Shown here one piece after another: positions 23,523-36,000 of a DNA stretch of 64,000 bases (position 1 is the stretch's first letter; every line of letters begins with the position of its first letter). The DNA is from Mytilus edulis (Eukaryota; Mollusca; Bivalvia; Mytilida; Mytilidae): NCBI RefSeq assembly GCF_963676685.1, contig NC_092354.1:24770193-24834192 (forward strand). Reading direction: 5' to 3'. The notes beneath the pieces are model-generated. The model made no database searches. It saw only the letters and a program-made list of their open reading frames with translations, and had not been told where the DNA came from. The translations under genes and the position numbers were made by a program.

Positions 23523-23986
23523 GATATATCAGCGACGCTCTTTCCAAATCAATTGTAAAAAAACATAAACATTATAGACTTTGTAGAGCATATCGAAAAT
23601 ACTAGTAGGCTATCGAAACTTGTCACCAAAATAGACCTAAAACATAAAAAATAAGAAAGGCGTAGTTTTTCTTAAATCGAAGTTGTTAATTCTCTTTGTA
23701 CCTTGTACTGTCTTTTTAATTTGATCAATATATTCGAGACACTAACATATATATATATATTAGATAACAATTCAACCCATTCACTAACCTACTGAATATT
23801 TTTGACATGAAAATGTAACTACTAAAGACTTTCTTTGGTTTCAGATCTCATTTCTTTGACAAAATGGAGAGGAAGAGTAGTTGTCTAAATAGGAAAAAGG
23901 GTATTATTTCAGAATTTGGTGCTCCCGGTAGAGGTATATATTACTTAGGTTATAGATCCCCAGACATCTATAACCTATCATAAATG
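23523..23986. other. No recognisable gene
   Basis: AT-rich 3' flank with a short (ta)n run near 23745-23760. No coding signal. Confidence 0.5.
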
Positions 23987-23997
23987 TCAGATGTATA

Positions 23998-24400
23998 TTG
24001 ATTGATTGATTGTTGGTTGCTTAACGTCCAGTAGCAAATATTTCATGCATATTCAGGACGAGAACAAGTTCACAATAAATACAATAGGTAGGTTGATATA
24101 ATAGAGGTCATCTGGGATGATGGTCGGGGAAATTTGGACTGCCACCGGAAAAGGAGGGTATATTGGATAGAGACAGAAATTTTGCCTTGCAACAGGCCAC
24201 CTACGGACCCCTCAAAGAGTTGTTGCAAGGGTTTTTTACACGAGGCATCGGATTTAACATCCCCCTTCTGACCGGACGTGACTGCGAACTTGATACATCC
24301 CGCACAGCCAAACGGACGCCCCACTTCGGCAAGCGTTTTACTGCTGGTCGGGAGAAGACCAAGTGACCATATTTCTATACCCCAGTCACCCTTGGGGGTT
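23998..24400 (-). mobile_element. SINE-like retroposon, minus orientation, 11-bp TSD
   Basis: Reverse complement of the family at 1998-2425, with (gatt)n at its left end and cacccttggggg at its right. It is flanked by tcagatgtata at 23987-23997 and 24401-24411, a perfect 11-bp TSD. The two overlapping ORFs inside it are not genes. Confidence 0.85.
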
Positions 24401-24411
24401 TCAGATGTATA

Positions 24412-25940
24412 AAGACTTTATTTTCAAAACTTACTACGTACTTCATTTGACCTTAATATTTATTTATTCGAGCTTCAATAGCGAGCCTTGTGTACGCACG
24501 TAACGCACATCTGGTGTACAAATGTGTAATCGAGGTACTACAATCCTCTTAAGTTAATTATGTAAATATTGCAAAAAAAAATTTTAGTTACAATTTATAG
24601 TAATATCTGGTTTTGAAACGGCTACCGGCACTGTACAGAAACAAATTAGCTATATTTACGTACATGATTTAGTTTCGAATTGGACAATTGGTCGTCGCCA
24701 AAAACTCGTAAACACAGAATTGCCCATCCCTTTCAGCCCTGAAATATCGTTTTGACAAGAAATATAATTTGATTTTTTTAAACTTTACTTTTGAATTTTT
24801 TAATGCATAAATCAAATATAACAAGAAAAATTCTATGAATTATTGATATCTATTTTTTTTGGCACTTTTTAGTTATAATGACTATGTAAAGTTGATCTTG
24901 TGTTTATTTTATCTTTTATTTTTTAATCAAATCCTAGATTATGAAAGTATCGCTCTTTGAAGTGGACGAGACCAACATTTAGACGCTTAGCGCCAACCCC
25001 AATAGATTTGGGGAATGTTGGCTTGTTGATTCAAGACCAACTAGTTCCCATTTCAGGCTCATTGGTTAAAGTACATGTAAGTATCGTAATAAATTTGATA
25101 TATCTGTAGTTTATAAACCACCAATAAATGAATCGTTTTATTCTTTTATTTTTAATGTGCACTAACTAATATTTTATCTTAATACATGATATTTTAATAA
25201 GTATTTAATGACTTTGACGTTTCTGTAACTGCAATTACTCATTAGATCTGTTCGAAGTGGGTAAAGTTAATACCCAACCATATTCGTTCATTTTTTGAGG
25301 GGTTTAGTTTTCTTTGTATCGATCTGATGAATTAAACATTTTTCGATTTTTTCTATAGCACTTTTGTTGTCCTGTTTATCACTGTATCGGTCGTAGGAGC
25401 ATTTGGGAGGTTGAGCGTCCGCAAACATGTTAAACCCAACCATATTCATTAGTCAGAAGTATGTACGTCGATGGTTGTCGTTGGTTTCTCGTTGTTGGAG
25501 GTCATATAAAATTCAGAAAGGAAATGGGGTATGTGTCAAAGCAACAGCAACCCGACCATAAAGCAAAAAACAGCCGGAGGCCAACAAATGGTCTTCAATG
25601 TAGCGAATAACTCCCGCACCCTTAGGCGTTCTTCAGCTACCCCCTTAAAAATATGTATACTAGTATACGTTTTGTAAAATCGCATTAAACGCTAGATTGG
25701 TACAAGTTACGCAACAAAAAATCAAACTTGACTTGTGAATTGTGGTTATAAGCATTGCGTATCAGTTTCATAGAATTTGGTTCAGGCAAAGTAAGAGAAC
25801 AGAAACGAATTTTGGGATATATACGGAGGTACTTATAAGTAAGAGAAGAATGTACATACTTACAGAAGAACAAGGATAAAAGTCAATACGGTGGGAGCAT
25901 AACAACAGCAGTATGACCACATGAATAAAAGGTTTAGAAT
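24412..25940. other. No gene; one dispersed-repeat piece
   Basis: No coding frames. About 25530-25640 (cagcaacccgaccataaagc ... cccgcacccttaggcg) is a fragment of a mussel dispersed repeat; a weaker relative lies at 38510-38600. The remainder is unrecognised. Confidence 0.45.
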
Positions 25941-25949
25941 AAGAAGAAT

Positions 25950-28150
25950 AAAAATACTTTATTAATCCAATTATGGACCCTTGCGGGTTTTAAATTTCAT
26001 ACAATGATTACAATGATTTGTTATAACAATGAAATAATAAAATGAAATACATGATAATAGAACTCTGAACAGTTATTGCATGCACATGGAATAGAAAGTA
26101 ATATGGGAGACAATCAATCAATTTCTGTAAGGATTATTCCCCTTTAAACAGATATGGTGTTTTGAGTTGCATACAAATGATATGCAGCCCCAACTGATTA
26201 GATATAAGGGTATTTTTCTCCCATGTACACACAGCAACCAATTACTAGATATGTATGTATATAATTATATTTTTTGACAATTGCAGGAATATGATAAGCA
26301 CCTTAGAGTTTTACTGCAGTTTGTTTATAAGCATTTACATATTAATAGAAGAAATATGCATACACATAGAGAAATGTGCACTTAAATTAAATTTTTGAAT
26401 TTAAAATATATATATATAGATAAACTAAAAGAGATTTAGCCATTAACAGAATTTGTGGATCTCAATTGAAAACTCTGGATAAGAAAAATGCATAACTTTT
26501 TCAGTATATGTTGATCTTCAGTGGTCATTAACCATAAAATTTTTGATTTGCAGTCCAAGTTATTGAAATTTTGACAGTGTTCATGAGCTTGTGCAAACAG
26601 TGATTCTCTACATTGATTATACAATGGACAGTTAATTAAAAAATGAAACTCATCTTCAATATCATTATGAGAACAAAAATTACAAGTCCTCTGTGACCTT
26701 TCTATAGGTTTGTTCTTATGTCGCTCTTTTTCTACTCTTAATTGGTGAGCACTTATGGGAAATTTACATAAAATTTTTCTTGATTGAAAACTTTGAATAT
26801 CAAGATATTTTTCCATTTGGAAATTACTTTTATGAGAAAAATATGTATCTAGCTTTCCATTAACATTATCTTTATCATTGAACCATGCTTTTAAAAATAA
26901 TGTCTTTAACTTTTTCATAATAAGTTGATTAATTGAATAATCAATACAATATGTTTCTTTCAATTCAAGCTTTTGTAAAATAAATTTAACAGAGGAATAC
27001 CATGTTATAGTGTTATTTTCATGCATATCTTTGTTACATAAAAACGCTTCTTTCAATAATTTTGAGTTACAATGATGTAATCTATGCAGATAGCTTATCA
27101 TAGATATAACAATATTAAAATATATAGGAAATCTACCTAATTCTGATTGTACAGCAACATTTGTACTTTTATCTGAGCCAGATAAACATCTATTAAGTTT
27201 ATATGAAGCTTTTAAAGATTTATTAAATAAGTCTTCTTTTGCATAATTAGATAGGCCACTTGACTGGAATATAACTCCAAGGTATTTATATTTGAAAACA
27301 GTTTCAATTAATTCATTTTTAAAATAAAATGGTTCTTTTATGTGGCGTCCACTTTTATTAAAGATTAAGACTTTAGTTTTTTTTTAAAGTTTACATTAAG
27401 GCACCAGGTATCACAGTATGATTCCAATGCCTTCAAGCGCTTTTGAAGTCCATCTGCAGAATCAGAAAATACAATGACATCATCTGCATACATAAGACAG
27501 TCTATGCGACTAGTGCTGAGTTTTACACTATCAGGACAATTTAGTAAACAGTTAGGTAGATCATTTATGAATAGATTAAAAAGGGCAGGGATTAAAACAT
27601 CCCCTTGTCTAACCCCAATATAAGAGTTAAAACATGGACCTAGTTTGTTATCAACTTTTACTCTTAAATTATTAAGTGTATACATGTGTTTTATTAACTG
27701 GTAAAATTTTCCCCCAATGTCTGACTTGAGCATTTTGATAAGAATACCTGGGTGTATCACAGTATCAAAAGCTCTTTTTTAAAGTCAATAAAACAAGCAT
27801 AAAATTTACTTCCCTTACAGTTAGTATATTTATCAATTAAGCATTTGAGGATAAACATGTGATCTGTTGTCCTTGATTTATTTCTGAAGCCAGCTTGGCA
27901 ATCAGTCAAAATATTTCTCTCATCCAAATGTTTAGAAAGTCTTGTATTTAACACAACATTAAATAACTTTCCAATACAAGAATTTATAGCTATACCTCTG
28001 TAATTTTCAGGGTTATTTATATCTCCTGATTTATGTATAGGTATACAGTATCCTTCACACCATAGCTTTGGATATGTACTATGAGCAAATATTAAATCAA
28101 AAAGTTTATTAATGCAGCCTATAAGGGCTGTTTGTCCAGCTTTATATATA
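25950..28150 (-). mobile_element. Non-LTR retrotransposon (LINE), 5'-truncated
   Basis: On the minus strand the element starts within reverse transcriptase: YPKLWCEGYCIPIHKSGD, NPENYRGIAINSCIGKLF, QAGFRNKSRTTDHMFILK and FYACFIDFKK. Then come GVRQGDVLIPALFNLFINDL and CLMYADDVIVFSDSADG (catalytic YADD), a thumb region (KYLGVIFQSSGLSNYAK) and a C-terminal zinc knuckle CNFCSHNDIEDEFHFLINC before the stop at 26436. The 3' UTR runs to an AATAAA-containing tail near 25950. Breaks: a 2-base insertion near 27770 and a one-base change in the nine-T run 27377-27385. There is no endonuclease domain because of the 5' truncation. It copies itself by target-primed reverse transcription; this copy is dead on arrival by truncation. 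Confidence 0.9.
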
Positions 28151-29239
28151 CGCTAGATTCATATTTTTGTTGTTGTAAGCCATTCGTTTGATATATTATG
28201 GTGATCATTGCCTCTGTGTTTGGATGACAAAGCAATTGAACTTCTATTTAAATAGGGCATGATATGCACATGTTTGTCTGTAATCTATATAAATTTTGAG
28301 GTGAAATGCAGCCATTTAAGCCAAAGGGTACACTTCATCATAATTTCAAGAACCTTAACCATTTCTACAGCACTTGTCCTCATACCCTGGGCTATGTTAT
28401 TTAAGAAGTAGATGCTGACCTGGTTGCTTTTAATATGGATGCTATATGATACGAATTTGCGATAATACACCAAAGGTGGTATGATGTAAATTATTGGAAG
28501 AAGACTGAAGAAGAATTGACGTTGGTCAATGTTTTTCTGCTGTCAGTTTGATCCACTTGAGCTTGCTGAACGAGTGAAGGCCCTTATATCCACATTGGAA
28601 TGTATTTAAAAAAATTTTGGCATCAAAACCTTTGAAGTTTCGATCGATGTTTAGACAAAAACAATGCATTTCAGTCGGTAACATATTTACCTGTACTCGT
28701 CCATTACTAAGACATTATACATATAAATATCGAGTATTTAATATTCTATCAACGTTTTTTGTTGTAACAAACCATTATCACTTGTCAATTATCTGACGGC
28801 TTGCACCTCATTCCCGATTTTTCGATATTCTTCGGCTTTTACCACACTTACGTACGTACATAGTTAACAGGTAAAAGGAGCGGAAAATGTCCATTCATGA
28901 AATTTTCATGAATGAAACTGACGTAGATTTCTTGTGATTTTCTCTTCAGCGTATGGCAGATCCGCGAAGTAGTGTTTGAGATACTCATTTTCAAAATGAA
29001 GGTAAATTCATCTGAATCGTCGGCGAACATTCAATTCTTTTTTATTAAAGCTGTAATATTTTCAGTCAAATGAGAAGTTACTCAAAATTTTGAAAGAACC
29101 TTCCAAGAATCAGAATTCGAACACTAAAACTAAATTATCTCGGATCAGAATAAATGGCGATAATGTGTCACTATAAGTTTGAGGCCGATGGCTATGGAAA
29201 GTAGCAATAGCAAGCTATAGCAAACTTTCCAAAAATCAT
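28151..29239. other. No recognisable gene
   Basis: Short ORFs only, no domain. Composition is similar to the flanks. Confidence 0.45.
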
Positions 29240-29430
29240 ACAAGACTAACAAAGGCCACAGGCTCCGGACTTGGGACAGGCGCAAACTTGAGGCGGGGTA
29301 AAACATGGTTATAAGATCTCAGCCCTCCCCTAAATCTCGAGCCAATTTAGAACAGTAAACTCATAACAATACGCACATTAAAATTCAGTTGAAGAGTGGT
29401 CCGATGTCTGAAGATGTAAAAAAAAACATT
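29240..29430 (+). repeat. Dispersed repeat fragment
   Basis: The stretch from ggctccggacttgggacagg to gaagagtggtccgatgtctg matches a repeat I recognise as common in mussel DNA. No coding frame and no visible terminal repeats. Confidence 0.5.
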
Positions 29431-29574
29431 AAAATTTTTATTTCATACATAGGTATCCACCAAAGATGAATAGCATGGACAGCAGAGTAGTAATGATATT
29501 CACCCTCATGTTTTGTCTGCTACATGATACGCAAATATGTTTACGTATATTATGTTGGTATATAACTAGAGAAT

Positions 29575-29680
29575 GGGCACATAGTTTATATTCACATGAT
29601 TTTGCCATGTGATTAAGGACTTTCCGATTTTATTCTCCTCTGAGTGCAGTATTTATATGATTTTCCTTTCACTGAAAATT
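29575..29680 (+). repeat. Dispersed repeat fragment (ccatgtgattaaggactttcc)
   Basis: Contains gattttgccatgtgattaag and cctctgagtgcagtattt. The same text, slightly different, occurs at 42605-42690. Both copies are plus strand; they look like the tail of one family. Confidence 0.6.
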
Positions 29681-29814
29681 GACTTGTCATTTATAACGGT
29701 AAGCCAGATACTCTTCAGAGTACAATTATCCCAATGAATTAACTTTCATTAGGAGATGAATTTTGCATGGCCATTTAACAGTTGTAAAAGCAGAAACTTA
29801 ACAAATTCAAATAT

Positions 29815-29910
29815 ATATTTTATATTTTATTGCTAATCAAAGCGCCCACAAGGAGCAGAACAATCAACATTAATTACATACAAATGATTACAAGTGATTC
29901 AATATGATTA
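29815..29910 (-). repeat. LINE 3'-tail copy
   Basis: The pattern ttttattgctaatcaaagcgcccac ... acaaatgattacaagtgatt, split across the line, parallels the 3' UTR of the LINE at 25950 and the tail at 31640. It is a very short 5'-truncated insertion in minus orientation. Confidence 0.55.
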
Positions 29911-30377
29911 AGACACAATGTTATAAAAGAAAAATAAACCAAAAAAAATAAGATATTTAAATTCGTGACCACTCAAAATTGTATGTTATTCAAGATTCCG
30001 AATCATAAAACCGGTTCTTTGATTTCGAAAACCTACATAGTGGTTGAAAATTTCACTTTATACACATAACCTTGAAATAGGAGCATGTTGATTAATTAAA
30101 TATGTCTGTTAAATTCTATGAAAACCACAGTTGTTATTCGTTTGTTGTTTTCACATGGTCAGCTTGTTAGTAGTGTAACGTGTAACCAGGCGTTTATATC
30201 TCAAACATCCGTTCCAGTAAATACTTGGATCCAAGTTGTCCACAAACAATACGGTAATGTTAAAAACTACAACTATCTAAATTATGCACATTGAACTAAA
30301 ATATACACACTGACTCTTTGTCGAAATAAAGTAACAACGGACAATTATATATATACAAATATAATACAATAAACCAG

Positions 30378-30570
30378 CCTGTCCTCAAGATGGGACGATG
30401 TGTCACTTAGAGACAGTATAGCTGGTACAGCTTGTCCTCCAAATGGGACAGTCTGTCAATACAAGACAGAGCGGTCTGGTACAACTTGTCACTACCAGAC
30501 AGTGCGGGCTGGTACAGCCTGTCCACCGAGTGGGACAGTCCGCCTTGTCAATCCGTTCAACTTGTACGTT
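30378..30570 (+). repeat. Degenerate tandem repeat, roughly 33-54 bp units
   Basis: Three to four units begin ggtacarcytgtc and contain tgggacag or gacag motifs (ggtacagcttgtcctccaaa; ggtacaacttgtcactacca; ggtacagcctgtccaccgag). Frames on both strands are open through it because the repeat lacks stops; I do not call a gene. Confidence 0.65.
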
Positions 30571-30699
30571 TACTTTGTACCCGGTACAAAGTGTCCTTTG
30601 AATATTAAGGCTCTTACTAGCGCTTAATATAACCAACGTACGCTCATCGACAGCCAACCGACAGCCCCGAGTGCTGTTTCTCACTCTCTTATATACACG

Positions 30700-31336
30700 G
30701 GGTCGATACCACTATTTACTTGATAGGGGTGTTCTCTAAATGTTATCCTCACGGAGCATAGGGATTCCCTTACGATCACCCCTATAACTTTCGACCCGGC
30801 CACTAATTTTCCCGCCAAACGTCTAAATCTTCGTTACTCTTTCTCTAGCGTAAACCATGCATTTCTACACTAAGATTCTACTCAACTGTAACCTTAGCGA
30901 CCAATAAACATTACAGTAGTATAGATATGTCAATTGTGAAATATCCTTTGTTTATAGTTGAATGTCTTAATCTCATGTACCCTTGTGTTGATTCAATGCC
31001 AGACATGGTAGTCTAATAGAAAACCCAAACCTTCGCCTTGTACTCTCATGTAAGGCTATGCGATGCACGATATACATAGGCTTATTGCATACAGTGTTAG
31101 TAATGATTTCCTTAAACCAAATTTATTGGTTTAAAGAAATGTTTATCTGGACCAATTCAAGAAGGTGTGCTCGACTTTAGTGGCTTCGCACGTGGTGTTT
31201 GGAATTTAAATGTTGTTTTATTGGACTTTGTGTAAACAATAAACGGTAGCTCGACATAGAAGGAGAGAATACCCGGTATTAAACTGTATGGAATTTCTTC
31301 TTCAACCTTGGGTTTATTTTCTCCATTTTTTTCTTT
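30700..31336. other. No gene; part of a diverged duplicated segment
   Basis: The stretch about 30965-31060 (catgtacccttgtgttgatt ... ccttgtactctcatg) has a diverged relative at 32060-32200 (atgtacccttgtgaggactc ... ccttctactctcata). It is an unnamed dispersed repeat or a local duplication. Nothing coding. Confidence 0.4.
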
Positions 31337-31905
31337 TTATGCCCCACCTACGATAGTAGAGGGGCATTCTGTTTTGTGGTCTGTGCCTCCGTTCGTCCTG
31401 CTCAGGTTAAAGTTTTTATTCAAGGTAGTTTTTGATGAAGTTGAATTTCAATCAACTTGAAACTTACTACACATGTTCCCCATGATATGATCTTTCTAAT
31501 TTAATGCCAAATTGTAGTTTTGACCCCAATTTCATGGTCCACTGAACATAGAAAATGATAGTGCGAAGCTCAGGTTAAAGTTTTTGGTCAAGGTAGTTTT
31601 TGATGAAGTTAAAGTTCAATCAACTTGAAACTTAGTATACAAATCAAATCAAATATATTTTATTGTCAATTAAAGACGCCCATTACAGGCAGAATAATCA
31701 CAAGTTTAATTTGGTACAATGATTACAAAATGATTACAATTATTTGAGTACAATTAAATCAAAATTATACATGTTCCCAATGATATGATTTTTCTAAATT
31801 AATTCCAAATTAAAGTATTGACCCCCAATTTCACGGTCCACTGAACATGGAAAGTTATAGTGCGAATGGGGCATCCGTGTACTATGGACACATTCTTGTT
31901 TCTTC
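31337..31905 (+). mobile_element. Dispersed repeat (tatgccccacctacgatag), interrupted by a LINE tail
   Basis: Starts atgccccacctacgatagta and ends ggggcatccgtgtactatgg plus cacattcttg. Its two arms hold near-duplicate blocks (aggttaaagtttttrktcaa at 31403 and 31573). A LINE 3' tail (31640-31772, minus) splits it, with atac/tatac repeated on either side as a probable short TSD. The outer ends ccccac... and ...ggggca are inversely related, so a non-autonomous DNA transposon is possible. Confidence 0.6.
31640..31772 (-). repeat. LINE 3'-tail insertion
   Basis: On the minus strand it ends in AATAAAATATATTTGATTTG, with a short pentameric tail. The body (acgcccattacaggcagaat on plus) matches the other LINE tails in this window. 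It interrupts the repeat at 31337-31905. Confidence 0.6.
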
Positions 31906-33007
31906 ATATTGCAATTAATTTAAATATAATATTATACTTTTCACAAATTTTCCCTATGATATATGTACCTAATGGTCTACATCAATTTTTCATTATCTTT
32001 GCTATTTTAATATTATTGCAGTATGATAATTTTGTAATTAACAGGCCACATAAATGATCATTAACCTTAAGGATTATGTACCCTTGTGAGGACTCATTGC
32101 TAAACATGTGGAAATTTAATAGAAAATCCACCTGTAATATTGTAACTTTCATTCATAAATATCCCACAGCCTTTATCCTTCTACTCTCATACAGGCAATT
32201 TGATGACTGATAGGTGTATGATTATTTCATTAATGTTCAAAAGATATAGGAAGATGTGGTTTTAGTGCCAATAAACAACTCTATCCAAGTAACAGTGTAT
32301 AAAAGTAACCCATTGAAGGTCAATGTTGACACTGCTGACACCACACTAGGGTCTCATTATCTGTGTTATCAGACACTATGTTGACTTGTGTCTTTTGAAA
32401 ACTAACAAAACTTTGTCAACTTCAGATTTATTTCTTATATGAATCTGAGACCTTCCTTTTTTAAAAATTCCAAGGAACTAAAATGTGGATAGTACAACCT
32501 TAATATGTAAGACTTACGAGCAAACCAATTTGGCTCCACAATGTAGGTCAGATCCCCGTTGTTAACGGTACATCTGATTGTTCAAACAAAAAGGTTGGGA
32601 AGATGTTTCTCATCAAATCTTGGGTTTCGCTAAACACCCCACGTCCTCTCTATATATAGACAGTCATTCACTGAAAAAAGTAAGACTTCTTGCATGTTTT
32701 TTTTTTTTTTGTACGTTAGCTCTTGTCGGTAAGGCATTTATACATTTTTAGGAGATTGTTGGTTAATGTCTCTTCGAGAGATTATTTCATGGATATGTCA
32801 ATAATCTACATTATTTTTTATATAAAAGATACAAAAAGGAGACCTCCATTATATTTAAGGTAAATGATAGATTACATGCAATTATCATAGCTTCATTTAG
32901 ATGTCCAGTACATTGCAAACTATTTGCTTCCAAGTTCATTTCACCATTTCTTATTTTCTGTTTCAGTCTTAAAAGACATGAAAGGGTTTGGTTTAATGTA
33001 TTATTAC
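31906..33007. other. No recognisable gene
   Basis: Downstream of the last visible exon (33008-33066) of the minus-strand OB-fold gene. That exon ends in phase 2, so further exons are expected toward lower coordinates, but I could not find one here. Contains a dodecameric T run at about 32698-32710. Confidence 0.4.
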
Positions 33008-33066
33008 CTAATGAAGGATGCACCAATTATAAGTCCCTCTATTGTTTCTTCAAACTCTGTGTCATT
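33008..33066 (-). CDS. OB-fold gene exon 5
   Basis: Acceptor taaattgcag, donor ATTAG|GTAATA. It reads NDTEFEETIEGLIIGASFI, continues exon 4 in phase 0 and ends in phase 2, so at least one more exon must follow. Confidence 0.6.
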
Positions 33067-36000
33067 CTGCAATTTAATTGAATTTAAATTGGATTAACAA
33101 AAAACAATGTTATGTGGTTTATATAAGTATCAGCGGATAAACTTTTATACAATTGTAAAATTGCAAGATGAATGGAAACTATTTTCTCTGTCTTGATCTT
33201 CGAGGTTTTTTTTTTTTTTTTTTTTTAATAGTTACTTTAAAATTAAAAATAGAGATCCAGTATATTGTGTATAATAATTCTAACTGTTACTGAAAATTAA
33301 TGTGTTTTAGTATATATATATTAATAGATTGGATTTTTAAACATGTGGTACAATACAAGTAGTATATTTGACATATTTATCATTTGAAACATCAGTTAAT
33401 ATTTATTTGTTTTTTAATTATATTTAATTGGTAATAAAGTGAAAGTTATAGTTATTTTAGAAGATAAAAAGTCGTTTTTATATTTCATAGGAATGAAGAT
33501 CTTGAAAATAATCCAGCTCACCATAATCTTTGTATCCGACATGGAGTTTAGGAAGATTGACCCTCTAAACTCCATGACCTTCAAATTCTTGACCAAAATC
33601 TTGTCCCCAACAGAGAAACCATTGGTCATGGAGGCCTTCTTCCTCCCCAACTTTACTTTGATGGAGGGAGGCCTCATAATTGTATTGGTCAGCCGCAACC
33701 CCCTGTTGGGGTTTTCTGCACCCTCTGAAGGTTCCAGCTCTAATGGAATATATTTTACAATAAATAAACAATGTAAGTTTTATATGTGTTTATCTTGTAT
33801 GATTTATACAATAATTAATCTTAAAGAGATTTCAAATATAAACAAGAGGCTCTCAAGAGCCTGAATCGCTCACCTTAATTCTTCTGGTTAAATCTCTCAT
33901 CAATGATTATTTTGGCTTTTCAATTTATTTAAATGTTTTTTTGGATCGTCCTATTTTCTTCAAAAGCAAAAAAAAAATCATTTTCTCCTATGTTCTATTT
34001 TAGCCATAGGAGCTATGTTTCTTGACATACAAGGAAATAAAATATAAAATTTATACTAGATACTCTGAAACTCATTTAGCCTAAGTTTGGCTGAAATTGA
34101 TACAGCAGTTTCAAAGGAGAAGATTTTTAAAAGTAAGTCAACATGATGAACAAATTGTGAAAAAAGTCTTTAAAGGGCAATTACTCCTTAAGGGGTCAAT
34201 TGACAATTTTGATCAAATAAACTTATTTGTAGATCTTACTTTGCTGAACATTATTGCTGTTTACAGTTTATCTCTATCTATAATAATATTCAAGATAATA
34301 ACCAAAAACAGCAAAATTTCCTAAAAATTATCAATTCAGGGGCAGCAACCCAACAACAGGATGACTGATTCATCTGAAAATTTCAGGGCAGATAGATCTA
34401 GACCTGATAAACAATATTTCCCGATGTCAGATTTGCTCTAAATGCTTTGGTTTTTGAGTTATAAGCCAAAAACTGCATTTGACCCCTATGTTATATTTTT
34501 AGCAATGGCGACCATGTTTGTTGATAGATCAAAACTTTGGATACAATTTAAAAACAAGATACCCTAAGGAACATTCAGTTAAAGTTTGGAAGTATTTGGC
34601 CCAATAGTTTCAGAGAAGAAGATTTTTGTAAAAGATTACTACGATTTACGAAAAATGGTTAAAAATTGATTATAAAGGGCAATAACTCCTAAAGGGGTCA
34701 ACTGACCATTTCGGTCATGTTGACTTATTTGTAAATCTTATTTTGCTGAACATTATTGCTGTTTACAGTTTATCTCTATCTATAATAATATTCAAGATAA
34801 TTACCAAAAACAGCAAAATTTCCTTAAAATTATCAATTCAGGGGCAGCAACCCAACAACAGGATGTCTGATTCATCTGAAAATTTCAGGGCAGATAGATC
34901 TTGACCTGATTAACAATTTTACCTCATGTCAGATTTGCTCTAAATGGTTCGGTTTTTGAGTTATAAGCCAAAAACTAGATTTGACCCCTATGTTCTATTT
35001 TTAGCAATGGCGACCATGTTTGTTGATAGATCAAAACTTCGGATACAATTTATAAACTACATACCCTAAGGAACATTCAGTTAAAGTTTGCAAGTATTTG
35101 GCCCAGTAGTTTCAGAGAAGAAGATTCTTGAAATAGACGACGACGGACGCCAAGTGATGGCATAAGCTCACTTGGCCCTTCGGGCCAGGTGAGCTAAAAA
35201 AGGTGTAAAGGTTATTCAATTGCAACCAATAAAGGTGTAGTTCCAACAAAATCTGCAGTTTGGCACCACTTCTATTGTTTATTTAAAAAACCACATAGAA
35301 GCTGAGGTTTGTTATTAATTTTCACATGTCCATCATGTTTAAATACATCATAAGCATAAAAAAACCCAACTCAAGCCAAGCCATGTGTGTATTTATAGCA
35401 AATATAAAGCTTTCAGGATTTATTTCTATTCTAATAATTAGATACAATCAAAATGTTTGTTACCATTAGGGACAACATAAAAAGTTCAATGTAGGATATC
35501 AAAAAGTTAAATCAGGTTTTTTTCACAGATCCCACCCCACTTTTCTCAAATTAATTTGACCAATATAGATATATGGTAAAGGGATGCTAATCCTGAGGTC
35601 CCAAATTTAAAGACATTTAAATCACAGAATTCGAGAAAAGAATTTCCTGGATCCGAAAAGAATCTATTCATAAACTGAGATTAAAAAACACCTAAATCAC
35701 AGAGTTCGTATGAAGGGCATGAAAACCCCCTCTTATGTAAAAATAGATTTTGGATAAACAAAACTTGCTGAAATTTCAATTAATCTATACTTTAAACTAT
35801 TTTATCCTACATGGATCTTATCTTTTGATGTTGTCCCTTAATGTAACTTCTGATCACTTGCATTAATTGCAAAATGTGTACTTGACTGCTTTATTTAATG
35901 TAAATACTTGTTTTTGAAGATGCCACACTTGCAGATGAAATGTGAACCTCTAAAACACATTTATTTCATGCTTATACAGTAACATTTGAAGAAACTTGTT

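Noticed and set aside
24070..24366. Overlapping 84- and 67-aa ORFs on opposite strands
   Set aside because: Both lie wholly inside the SINE at 23998-24400 and recur in the other SINE copies.
30400..30684. ORFs on both strands in the GGTACA repeat
   Set aside because: Open by repeat composition; no known domain, and the two strands are equally open.
33439..33864. 141-aa plus-strand ORF
   Set aside because: It is the antisense of the better supported OB-fold exon 4, then runs into repeat sequence; no splice or domain support.
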